NCBI GenBank assembly: GCA_051859045.1
Contig: JBHYGK010000056.1
Span: 83,153 to 147,152 of the forward strand
DNA from: JBHYGK01 sp051859045
Lineage (GTDB): Bacteria; Pseudomonadota; Gammaproteobacteria; Xanthomonadales; Xanthomonadaceae
Direction of reading: 5' to 3'
DNA length: 64,000 nt
In this document: piece after piece, positions 57,364 to 64,000 of the stretch
How the letters are laid out: each line of letters starts with the position of its first letter
How positions within the stretch are numbered: position 1 is the first letter of the stretch
Program-made: the position numbers and the translations under genes
The notes under the pieces: model-generated
Database searches by the model: none
Seen by the model: only the letters and a program-made list of their open reading frames with translations
What the model was told of the DNA's origin: nothing

Positions 57364-58848
57364 ATGGCCGCCCCCGCCCCGACGCCGACCGGCGCCTTCG
57401 TCCCCCCGCCGCCCGGCGACGCCCTCGGGCATCCGCAGGCGCTGTGGCAGCTGGTGCACTCCGAGTTCTGGGAGCGCTTCGCCTACTACGGCATGCGCGC
57501 GCTGCTGGCGGTGTACGTGGCCGCGCAGTTCTTCGCGCTGCTGCCCGAGGGCGAGGCCCGCGCGCAGGCCTCGCTGACCTTCGGCGCCTACACCGCGCTG
57601 ATCTACGCCACCGGCATCTTCGGCGGCTCCATCGCCGACCGCTACATCGGCTACCGCCGGGCGATCGTCATCGGCGGCCTGCTGATGGCCGCGGGCCTGT
57701 TCCTGCTGCTGGTGAAGGACCTGCGCTGGTTCCTGCTGGGCCTGTCGCTGCTGGTGGTGGGCAACGGCCTGTTCAAGCCGAACATCTCGACGATGGTCGG
57801 GCGGCTGTACGCGCCGGACGACGTGCGCCGCGATTCGGGCTTCACCTGGTTCTACATGGGCATCAACGCCGGCGGCGCGGTGGCGCCGGTGGTCTGCGGC
57901 GCGCTGGTCGGCCGCCATTTCGGCTACGAGTGGGGCTTCTTCACCGCGGGCCTGGGCATGCTGCTGGGCCTGGCGGTGTTCCAGTGGCGGGTGGCGCGGA
58001 TGGGCGAGATCGGCCGCCCGCCGGTGGGCCACGAGGGCTTCGCGCGGGTCGTGGTGGTGGTGCTGGGCGCGCTGGTGGCGGTGCCGCTGGTGTACCTGCT
58101 GCTCAACCAGAAGACGCTGGTGGGCTGGATCCTGGGCGGCCTGTTCCTCGTGCTGACGGGCTACTTCCTGTGGTCGGGCGTGCGCAGCGGCGACCGCGTG
58201 CAGCTGCACCGCTACATCGCGATGCTGCTGCTGTTCCTGGCCAAGATCCTGTTCTGGGGCATGTTCGAGCAGGCGGGCTCGTCGCTGAACTTCTTCGCCA
58301 AGGACCACGTCGACACGCCGTTCGACTTCACCCTGTTCCAGTCGGCCAACCCGGTGTTCATCATCGCGCTGGCGCCGGTGTTCGCCTGGCTGTGGCCGCG
58401 GCTGGAGGCGCGCGGCATCAATCCCTCGATCCCGCGCAAGTTCGGCATCGCGGTGGTGCTGGTGGCGATCGGCTTCAGCCTGCTGGTGTGGGCGATCGGC
58501 GCGCTGCAGGGCGAGGGCGGCCGGATCCCCTGGGAGATCCTGGCGCTCGCCTACCTGATCAACACGATGGGCGAGCTGTGCCTCTCGCCGATCGGCCTGT
58601 CGATGGTGAGCAAGCTGGCCGCGGCGCGCGACACCGGGCTGGCGATGGGCGCGTGGTTCCTGTGCACCGCGATCGGCAACTACGTCGCCGGCGCGGTGGC
58701 CGCGCTGGCCTCGGGCGGCGGCGGGGCGGGCGGCATCGAGCAGTACGCGGCCACCTACACCCAGATCGCGATCGCCGGCTTCGCGTTCGGCGCGGTGTTC
58801 CTCCTCGGCGCGCCGCTGGTCAACCGGCTGATGCACGGCGTGAAGTGA
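57364..58848 (+). CDS. Proton-dependent oligopeptide transporter (POT family), copy 2
   Basis: A 494-residue paralog of the upstream transporter. It shares the same motifs (EFWERFAYYGMRALLAVY, GGSIADRYIGYRRA, GNGLFKPNISTMVGRLY, FYMGINAGGAVAPVVC, NTMGELCLSPIGLSM) and the same C-terminus LVNRLMHGVK, but differs throughout the loops, so the duplication is old. The ATG follows CCGGAGTCCCC. Two peptide importers next to aromatic amino-acid catabolic genes suggest peptide-based nutrition. The gene order across the N-gap should be treated with caution. Confidence 0.92.
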   Translation: MAAPAPTPTGAFVPPPPGDALGHPQALWQLVHSEFWERFAYYGMRALLAVYVAAQFFALLPEGEARAQASLTFGAYTALIYATGIFGGSIADRYIGYRRAIVIGGLLMAAGLFLLLVKDLRWFLLGLSLLVVGNGLFKPNISTMVGRLYAPDDVRRDSGFTWFYMGINAGGAVAPVVCGALVGRHFGYEWGFFTAGLGMLLGLAVFQWRVARMGEIGRPPVGHEGFARVVVVVLGALVAVPLVYLLLNQKTLVGWILGGLFLVLTGYFLWSGVRSGDRVQLHRYIAMLLLFLAKILFWGMFEQAGSSLNFFAKDHVDTPFDFTLFQSANPVFIIALAPVFAWLWPRLEARGINPSIPRKFGIAVVLVAIGFSLLVWAIGALQGEGGRIPWEILALAYLINTMGELCLSPIGLSMVSKLAAARDTGLAMGAWFLCTAIGNYVAGAVAALASGGGGAGGIEQYAATYTQIAIAGFAFGAVFLLGAPLVNRLMHGVK

Positions 58849-58864
58849 GCGCCACGCCCGGCGC

Positions 58865-59437
58865 TTAGAGGTGTACGTCGGCCGCCGGGTGGTGGGCGTC
58901 GGCGAGCTTGTCGAGCAGGCGGTGCAGGGCGACGCGCTCCTCGTCCGCCAGCGCCGAGAGCAACGCGGCCTCGTAGGCCAGCGCGCGCGGGGCCACGTCG
59001 TCGTAGATGGCGTAGCCCGCGGCGCTGAGCTGCAGCACCGAGCGCCGGCGGTCGCCGGCGTGCAGGTCGCGCTCGATCCGGCCGGCCGCCAGCAGCTTCG
59101 CCAGCGCGCGGCTCACCGCCACCTTGTCCATCGCGGTGCGCTCGGCGAGCTCGTTGGCCGAGATGCCCGGGAAGCGGCCCAGCACCGCCAGCAGCCGCCA
59201 CTCGGTGACGCTGAGCCCGTGCCGGCGCTCGTAGCTGCGCGCGATGCCCTGGCTGAGCGTGTTCGACAGCACGCTGAGGCGGTAGGGCAGGAAGGTCTCG
59301 AGCACCAGCACCGCGTGCCCATCGCCGGGCTGGCGCATCGGCGTGCTCAGCCCGGTGCGCGGGGGCGTCCGGCGGCGCTTGCCGCCGCGGGCGGCGGTCT
59401 TGCGGGGGGCGGTCGGCGGTCGGGGCGGCTGGGGCAT
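58865..59437 (-). CDS. MarR family transcriptional regulator
   Basis: A 190-residue repressor-like protein. The winged helix-turn-helix is at about residues 75-145: LSVTEWRLLAVLGRFPGISA, ANELAERTAMDKVAVSRALAKLLAAGRIERD and GDRRRSVLQLSAAGYAIYD. The N-terminal ~40 residues are basic and Pro-rich. The start is uncertain: third codon positions become fully G/C only from the ATG at 59437, whereas the stretch up to another ATG at 59572 has many A-ending codons and covers a palindrome; an ATG at 59338 would give the usual family length. It is divergent from hpd-hmgA and probably regulates tyrosine breakdown. Confidence 0.85.
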   Translation of the reverse strand: MPQPPRPPTAPRKTAARGGKRRRTPPRTGLSTPMRQPGDGHAVLVLETFLPYRLSVLSNTLSQGIARSYERRHGLSVTEWRLLAVLGRFPGISANELAERTAMDKVAVSRALAKLLAAGRIERDLHAGDRRRSVLQLSAAGYAIYDDVAPRALAYEAALLSALADEERVALHRLLDKLADAHHPAADVHL

Positions 59438-59556
59438 GGGCGTCGCGGTCGGGGCCAGGGGGCGTCGCCCGATTGTGCCCGCTGCGGCGGCCGCGGTCAG
59501 GCCCGCCGGGGCCGGCGGCCGCGCGGGCGTCGCGGCCGCCGCCCGTCCCGCCCTGC

Positions 59557-59585
59557 TTGCGCTTGGTTTCATCTGAAACTATAAC
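59557..59585 (+). promoter_or_regulatory. hpd promoter
   Basis: TTGCGC (-35, 59557-59562), a 17-bp spacer and TATAAC (-10, 59580-59585) precede hpd by about 50 bases. The spacer holds a 14-bp palindrome. On the opposite strand, the same TATA core reads TATAGT and could be the -10 for the regulator gene. Confidence 0.6.
59566..59579. promoter_or_regulatory. Candidate MarR-type operator in the hpd promoter
   Basis: GTTTCA-TC-TGAAAC is a perfect 6-bp inverted repeat exactly filling the end of the -35/-10 spacer. A dimeric winged-helix repressor bound here would exclude RNA polymerase from hpd and possibly from its own gene. Confidence 0.6.
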
Positions 59586-59633
59586 GGCGGTCCCGCCCTC
59601 CGCACCCCGGAAGGCCGCCGCCCGGAGACCGCC

Positions 59634-60731
59634 ATGAGCGCCCAGCCCCAGACCGCCGCCCCGAACCTCGGCATGACCCCGACCACCTTCGCCAACCCGA
59701 TGGGCATCGACGGCTTCGAGTTCGTCGAGTTCGCCGCGCCGGCCGGCACGGTCGACCTGCACGCCATGTTCCGCGCGATGGGCTTCGAGGCCGTGCTCAA
59801 GCACCGCGCGCGCGCGATCACCGTCTACCGCCAGGGCGGGGTGAACTTCCTGGTCAACGACGAGCCCGAGGGCTTCGCCGCCGACTTCGCCCGCGCCCAC
59901 GGCCCCTGCGCCTGCGGCTTCGCGGTGCGCTTCACCCAGCCCGTCGAAGGCGTGTACGCCGGCGTGCTCGGCAACGGCGGCGAGGCCGTCGAGCACCTGG
60001 CCGACACCCGCGCGGTGGACGTGCCGGTGGTGAAAGGCATCGGCGACTGCATGCTCTACCTCGTGCCCTCGGGCGAGGACGCGTACGCGCGCGACTACGT
60101 GGCCATCCCGGGCGCGAGCGCCGCGCCGGTGGGCTTCGGGCTGACCTTCATCGACCACCTGACCCACAACCTCTACTTCGGCAACATGCAGAAGTGGTCG
60201 GACTACTACGAGCGCCTGTTCAACTTCCGCGAGATCCGCTACTTCGACATCAAGGGCGCCAAGACCGGCCTGGTGTCGAAGGCGATGACCGCGCCGGACG
60301 GCATCGTGCGCATCCCGCTCAACGAGTCCAGCGACCCGAAGTCGCAGATCAACGAGTACCTCGACGCCTACAAGGGCGAGGGCATCCAGCACATCGCCTG
60401 CTTCACCGACGACATCTACGCCACCGTCGAGGCCATGCGCGCGCGCGGGATCCGCTTCCTCGACACGCCCGACACCTACTTCGACGTGATCGACCAGCGC
60501 ATCCCCGCGCACGGCGAGGACGTGGCGCGCCTGCGCGCGAACAAGATCCTCATCGACGCCGACCCCGAGACCAAGCAGCGCAAGCTGCTGCAGATCTTCA
60601 CCACCAATGCCGTCGGCCCGATCTTCTTCGAGATCATCCAGCGCAAGGGCAACGAGGGCTTCGGCGAGGGCAACTTCCAGGCCCTGTTCGAGTCGATCGA
60701 GCGCGACCAGATCCAGCGCGGCGTGCTCTGA
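59634..60731 (+). CDS. hpd: 4-hydroxyphenylpyruvate dioxygenase
   Basis: A 365-residue iron enzyme converting 4-hydroxyphenylpyruvate to homogentisate in tyrosine catabolism. Two vicinal-oxygen-chelate domains are visible, and the C-terminal one carries the iron ligands: His in FIDHLTHNLYFGNM, His in GIQHIACFTDDI, and Glu in GPIFFEIIQRKGNEGFGEGNF. The C-terminal helix ESIERDQIQRGVL is conserved. The ATG has a CGGAGACC ribosome site. It is followed 28 bases later by hmgA, giving two consecutive steps in one transcript, and is divergent from a MarR regulator. Confidence 0.96.
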   Translation: MSAQPQTAAPNLGMTPTTFANPMGIDGFEFVEFAAPAGTVDLHAMFRAMGFEAVLKHRARAITVYRQGGVNFLVNDEPEGFAADFARAHGPCACGFAVRFTQPVEGVYAGVLGNGGEAVEHLADTRAVDVPVVKGIGDCMLYLVPSGEDAYARDYVAIPGASAAPVGFGLTFIDHLTHNLYFGNMQKWSDYYERLFNFREIRYFDIKGAKTGLVSKAMTAPDGIVRIPLNESSDPKSQINEYLDAYKGEGIQHIACFTDDIYATVEAMRARGIRFLDTPDTYFDVIDQRIPAHGEDVARLRANKILIDADPETKQRKLLQIFTTNAVGPIFFEIIQRKGNEGFGEGNFQALFESIERDQIQRGVL

Positions 60732-60759
60732 GCCTCCCTTCCGACCGGATGACCCAGCG

Positions 60760-62064
60760 ATGAGCGACGCCCTGCGCTACATGAGCGGTTTCGGCAACGA
60801 GTTCGCCACCGAGGCGGTGCCCGGCACCCTGCCCGAGGGCCGCAACTCGCCCCAGCGCGTCGCCCACGGCCTGTACGCCGAGCAGCTCTCGGGCACGGCG
60901 TTCACCGCGCCGCGCGCCGAGAACCGGCGCAGCTGGCTGTACCGGATCCGCCCGGCGGTGCTCCACGGCGCGTTCGCGCCCTACGCGCAGCCGGCGTTCC
61001 ACAACGCCTTCGGCGCCGAGGGCCCCGTCAGCCCCGAGCAGATGCGCTGGAGCCCGCGCCCGATCCCCGCCGCGCCCACCGACTGGCTGGACGGCCTGTT
61101 CACGATGGCCGGCAACGGCGGTCCCGCGCACGGCACCGGCATCGGCATCCACGTCTGGGCGGCGAACGCCTCGATGCGCGGTCGCTTCGTCTACAACGCC
61201 GACGCCGAGCTGCTGCTGGTGCCCCAGCAGGGCCGGCTGCGCCTGCGCACCGAGATGGGCGTGCTCGAGCTCGAGCCGCAGGAGATCGCGGTGATCCCGC
61301 GCGGCGTGCGCTTCGCGGTCGACCTGCCCGACGGCGCCTCGCGCGGCTACGTCTGCGAGAACTTCGGCGCGCTGCTGCGCCTGCCCGACCTCGGCCCGAT
61401 CGGGTCCAACGGCCTGGCCAACCCGCGCGACTTCCTCACGCCGGTGGCGGCGTACGAGGAGGACGAGGGCGAGTTCGAGCTCGTCGCCAAGTTCCAGGGC
61501 CACCTGTGGCGCGCGCCGATCGGCCACTCGCCGCTCGACGTGGTGGGCTGGCACGGCAACTACGCGCCCTACAAGTACGACCTGCGCCGCTTCAACGCGA
61601 TCGGCTCGATCAGCTACGACCACCCGGACCCGAGCATCTTCCTGGTGCTCAACTCGCCCTCCGACACCGCCGGCGTGGGCAACCTGGACTTCGTGATCTT
61701 CCCGCCGCGCTGGCTGGTGGCGCAGGACACATTCCGCCCGCCGTGGTTCCACCGCAACACCGCCAGCGAGTTCATGGGCCTGGTGCACGGCGCCTACGAC
61801 GCCAAGGCCGAGGGCTTCGTGCCCGGCGGCAGCTCGCTGCACAACCAGATGACCCCGCACGGGCCCGACCGCGCCACCTTCGACAAGGCCTCGGCCGCGG
61901 ACCTCGCCAAGCCCGACGTCATCACCGGCACGATGGCCTTCATGTTCGAGTCGCGCGCGGTGATCGCCCCGGCCGCCCAGGCCGTGGCCGCGCCCGAGCG
62001 CCAGCGCGACTACCTGGCCTGCTGGCAGGGCCTGGAGCGCCAGTTCCGCCGCCCGGCGGGCTGA
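60760..62064 (+). CDS. hmgA: Homogentisate 1,2-dioxygenase
   Basis: A 434-residue iron dioxygenase opening the ring of homogentisate to maleylacetoacetate. Conserved segments include YMSGFGNEFATEAVPGTLP at the start, NRRSWLYRIRP, VIPRGVRFAVDLPDG, GPIGSNGLANPRDFLTPVAAYE, and the active-site region FHRNTASEFMGLVHGAYDAK with GGSSLHNQMTPHGPD. It is the second gene after hpd. The next enzymes, maleylacetoacetate isomerase and fumarylacetoacetase, are not in the window. Loss of this enzyme would cause pyomelanin accumulation. A hairpin begins directly after the stop. Confidence 0.96.
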   Translation: MSDALRYMSGFGNEFATEAVPGTLPEGRNSPQRVAHGLYAEQLSGTAFTAPRAENRRSWLYRIRPAVLHGAFAPYAQPAFHNAFGAEGPVSPEQMRWSPRPIPAAPTDWLDGLFTMAGNGGPAHGTGIGIHVWAANASMRGRFVYNADAELLLVPQQGRLRLRTEMGVLELEPQEIAVIPRGVRFAVDLPDGASRGYVCENFGALLRLPDLGPIGSNGLANPRDFLTPVAAYEEDEGEFELVAKFQGHLWRAPIGHSPLDVVGWHGNYAPYKYDLRRFNAIGSISYDHPDPSIFLVLNSPSDTAGVGNLDFVIFPPRWLVAQDTFRPPWFHRNTASEFMGLVHGAYDAKAEGFVPGGSSLHNQMTPHGPDRATFDKASAADLAKPDVITGTMAFMFESRAVIAPAAQAVAAPERQRDYLACWQGLERQFRRPAG

Positions 62065-62087
62065 GGCCCGGCCCGCCACGCCGGGCC
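62065..62087 (+). terminator. Hairpin immediately after hmgA
   Basis: An 8-bp stem (GGCCCGGC / GCCGGGCC) with a 7-base loop starts at the base after the hmgA stop codon. Confidence 0.5.
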
Positions 62088-62134
62088 GGGCCGCGCCGAT
62101 CCGGCCGCGCGACGCGGCCTGCACGCCCGGCGGG

Positions 62135-62140
62135 TACACT
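62135..62140 (+). promoter_or_regulatory. -10-like element TACACT before the Na/Ca exchanger gene
   Basis: GGGTACACTGCGCGCCCC lies 35 bases before the ATG at 62175 and shares TACACTGCGCG with other promoters in the window. Confidence 0.45.
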
Positions 62141-62174
62141 GCGCGCCCCGTCCCTCGGCGCCCCCGGCCCCACC

Positions 62175-63131
62175 ATGCTCATCGAATCCGCCTGGTTCCT
62201 CGCCGGCCTCGTCCTCCTCGTGCTCGGCGCCGATTCCTTCGTGCGCGGCGCCAGCGGCGTGGGCCTGAAGCTCGGCCTCAGCCCCTTCGTGATCGGCATG
62301 GTGATCGTGGGCTTCGGCACCTCGGCGCCCGAGCTGACGGTCAACCTCACGGCGGTGTCCAGCGGCCACCTCGACATCGCGGTGGGCAACGTCGTGGGCA
62401 GCAACATCGCCAACATCGGCCTGATCCTGGCGGTGACCGCGCTGATCATCCCGCTGAGCGTGCAGATGCGCCTGATCCGGGTCGAGACGCCGCTGCTGAT
62501 CCTCGCCAGCGGCGCGTTCCTGGTGATGTGCCTGGACGGCGAGATCTCGCGCCTCGACGCGGGGCTGCTGCTGGCGGGCTTCGCCGGCCTGATGGTGGTG
62601 GTGTTCCGCGGCGCGAAGGCCGAGCCGGCGGAGGTGGTGGCCGAGCTCGAGGGCGCCGCGCTGCGCGATGCGCTGCCGCTGTGGCGCAACCTGGTGCGGC
62701 TGGCGCTGGGCCTGGTGCTGCTGTTGCTGGGCTCGCGCTGGATGATCGACGCCGCGGTCAGCATGGCCACCGCCTGGGGCATGAGCGAGCTGGTGATCGG
62801 CCTGACCATCGTGGCGGTGGGCACCTCGCTGCCGGAGCTGGCGTCCTCGCTAATGGCGGCCTGGCGCAAGGAGGCCGATATCGCGGTGGGCAACGTGATC
62901 GGCTCGAACCTGTTCAACCTGCTGTTCATCCTCGGGCTCACCGGCGTGATCCAGCCCCTGCCCGTGGCCCGCTCGCTCGTGATGCTCGAGCTGCCCGCGA
63001 TGCTGCTGATGGCCATGGCGCTGTATCCGATGATGCGCGGCGACCTCACGATCAGCCGCCGCGAGGGCGGCCTGCTGCTGGTGGCCTGGGGCGTGTTCGT
63101 CGGCCTGCAGCTGTGGTTCGCGCTGGGCTGA
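62175..63131 (+). CDS. Calcium/sodium antiporter (YrbG family)
   Basis: A 318-residue inner-membrane exchanger of the Ca2+:cation antiporter superfamily. Two inverted alpha-repeats are clear: GFGTSAPELTVNLTA with GNVVGSNIANIGLIL, and AVGTSLPELASSLMAAWR with GNVIGSNLFNLLFILG, each with the Glu that binds cation. About ten helices are predicted. In E. coli the homolog YrbG is linked to envelope genes; here it stands alone between hmgA and an ECF sigma factor gene, so no context clue exists. Confidence 0.92.
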   Translation: MLIESAWFLAGLVLLVLGADSFVRGASGVGLKLGLSPFVIGMVIVGFGTSAPELTVNLTAVSSGHLDIAVGNVVGSNIANIGLILAVTALIIPLSVQMRLIRVETPLLILASGAFLVMCLDGEISRLDAGLLLAGFAGLMVVVFRGAKAEPAEVVAELEGAALRDALPLWRNLVRLALGLVLLLLGSRWMIDAAVSMATAWGMSELVIGLTIVAVGTSLPELASSLMAAWRKEADIAVGNVIGSNLFNLLFILGLTGVIQPLPVARSLVMLELPAMLLMAMALYPMMRGDLTISRREGGLLLVAWGVFVGLQLWFALG

Positions 63132-63171
63132 TCGACGCCGCTGCGACGCTCCGGCCCCCGGCGCCGTTAGC

Positions 63172-63813
63172 ATGGCCATGGACACCTGCCTGGCCCCCGG
63201 CGACGTGATCGACCCGCCTGCCTCCCCCGCCGCCCGCGCCGCCGCCGCCGTCCTCCCCGGCGGCGATCCCGCCGGCGTCGATCCCGGCGGCGTCGATCCC
63301 GGCGGCATCGATGCCGGCCGCCTCGCGGCCGCCGCGCGCGGCGACGCGGCGGCGGTCACCGCGATCTGGCACGCCCATGCCGGCGCGGTGCTCGGCACGG
63401 CCCTGCGCGTGCTGGGCCGGCGCGACGCCGCCGAGGACGTGCTGCAGGAGGTGTTCATGAAGGCGCTGGGCCGGCTGGGCGACGTGCATTCGCCCGCGGC
63501 GCTCAGGCCCTGGCTGCGCCGGCTGGCCGCCAACGCCGCGATCGACCGGCTGCGCCAGGAGCGGCGCTTCCTCGACGAGGACGCCGCCGCCGAGCCGGCG
63601 GCCCCGGCCGCCCCCACCGCCGACGTCGTCGAGGCCCTGGGCCTGATGGCGCGGCTGCCCGACGGCGTGCGCGCGGTGCTGTGGCTGCACGTCGCCGAGG
63701 GCTGGACCCATGCCGAGCTCGCGGAGCGCTTCGGGCGCAGCGAGAGCTGGTCGAAATCCCTGGTGTCGCGGGCCCAGGCCCGCCTTCGCCACCTGCTGGA
63801 GGACACGCCATGA
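63172..63813 (+). CDS. ECF-type sigma-70 family RNA polymerase sigma factor
   Basis: A 213-residue extracytoplasmic-function sigma factor. Region 2 spans ~residues 65-115 (LGTALRVLGRRDAAEDVLQE, VFMKALGRLGD), and region 4 spans ~150-205 (LPDGVRAVLWLHVAEGWTH, AELAERFGRSESWSKSLVSR). The first ~50 residues are an unusual Ala/Gly/Asp/Pro-rich segment with repeats VDPGG. The exact start is uncertain (ATG at 63172 or 63178; TAGCAT overlapping it could be a -10 only if translation starts later). Its stop overlaps the next start as ATGA, the normal arrangement for a sigma/anti-sigma pair. Confidence 0.85.
   Translation: MAMDTCLAPGDVIDPPASPAARAAAAVLPGGDPAGVDPGGVDPGGIDAGRLAAAARGDAAAVTAIWHAHAGAVLGTALRVLGRRDAAEDVLQEVFMKALGRLGDVHSPAALRPWLRRLAANAAIDRLRQERRFLDEDAAAEPAAPAAPTADVVEALGLMARLPDGVRAVLWLHVAEGWTHAELAERFGRSESWSKSLVSRAQARLRHLLEDTP
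63271..63315 (+). repeat. 15-bp tandem repeat in the sigma factor N-terminus
   Basis: Three units of about ggcggcgtcgatccc encode (A/G)G(V/I)D(P/A) repeats in the unconserved N-terminal part of the sigma factor. Confidence 0.6.
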
Positions 63814-64000
63814 CCCCGTTCCGACGCCCGGACGCCGCCGAGGCGGCGATCGACCCCGCGCTGCGCGCCTACCTCGCCGCGCTGCCGGACCCGGCCGCGC
63901 CGCCGATGCCCGCCGCGCTGCGCGCCCGCCTCGCGGGTGCCCCGGCCGCCCCCGCCCCCGGGCTGGCCCCGCCGGCCGCCCGTCCGTCCGCCGCGGCCCG
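63810..64000 (+). CDS. Probable anti-sigma factor or cognate partner, truncated by the window edge
   Basis: The first 63 residues are visible and the frame is open at the window end. The N-terminus is polar and rich in Ala, Pro and Asp (AAIDPALRAYLAALPDPAAP, then MPAALRARLAGAP). No zinc-binding or transmembrane segment is reached yet. The ATGA overlap with the sigma factor suggests translational coupling and a regulatory partner role, which is inference from gene order only. Confidence 0.6.
   Translation, partial: MTPFRRPDAAEAAIDPALRAYLAALPDPAAPPMPAALRARLAGAPAAPAPGLAPPAARPSAAA

Overview
The window is about 64 kb of very GC-rich DNA in which nearly every coding third position is G or C. The gene content points to a gammaproteobacterium of the Lysobacterales (Xanthomonadaceae/Lysobacteraceae type): a split class II ribonucleotide reductase NrdJa/NrdJb, the plsY-birA-coaX-SPOR order, PhoPQ with a PepSY protein, a long-form TrpS, tyrosine and tryptophan ring dioxygenases and several c-di-GMP enzymes. 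The genus cannot be fixed from this window. There are no insertion sequences, prophage genes, CRISPR arrays or rRNA genes. The only stable RNA seen is one tRNA-Thr. A run of ten N's at 57225-57234 marks an assembly gap.

Layout. 1-5249 (+): 3' end of lipA, tail-specific protease prc, an AraC-type regulator/methylguanine methyltransferase, and a YedA-like exporter. 5227-14456 (-): a tightly packed leftward run of yqjD/yqjE/yqjK-like envelope genes, a YigB-type phosphatase, an M17 aminopeptidase, and a four-gene ABC export system (adaptor, ATPase, two FtsX-type permeases), preceded by a DegP/MucD protease transcribed the same way. 14457-18651 (+): a promoter with tandem NrdR boxes, then nrdJa, a lysine-rich histone H1-like gene, and nrdJb. 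18633-25740: a GGDEF-EAL protein, a DUF1289 gene overlapping a HAD hydrolase, two TonB-domain proteins, a short HPF-like factor, an Arg/Asp-repeat protein and dusA. 25847-29517: PepSY protein, PhoP, PhoQ, MtfA and a small exported protein. 29675-34622 (+): a FakA-DegV fatty acid kinase fusion with plsY, then birA, coaX and a SPOR protein. 34722-42705: a large GGDEF-EAL protein, tRNA-Thr, an unusual SDR, arginase with a coupled upstream mini-ORF, an entericidin, and trpS with a foreign-looking 3' end. 42709-53620: a 2-oxo acid dehydrogenase operon, an HD-GYP phosphodiesterase, a large extracellular nuclease, tryptophan 2,3-dioxygenase and a CbiM-like membrane protein. 53773-64000: AbgT-family transporter, two tandem POT peptide transporters, a MarR regulator divergent from hpd-hmgA, a Na/Ca exchanger, and an ECF sigma factor with the start of its partner gene.

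Functional threads. FakA-DegV makes acyl-phosphate, which PlsY uses directly. NrdJab makes deoxynucleotides using adenosylcobalamin and appears to be under NrdR. hpd and hmgA break down tyrosine under a probable MarR operator, and the two POT transporters beside them would import peptides. Three c-di-GMP proteins (two GGDEF-EAL, one HD-GYP) lie in the window, and one has a degenerate cyclase motif.

The most unusual item is the 3' end of trpS. Its last 139 codons are about 50% GC in a genome far above 70%, start exactly where the conserved synthetase core ends, and run in frame to the stop. Other points worth attention are the H1-like gene wedged inside the split ribonucleotide reductase locus, the FakA-DegV fusion beside plsY, the arginase mini-ORF, the leaderless-type start regions of dusA and the SPOR gene, and the zinc-ribbon SDR lacking its catalytic tyrosine.
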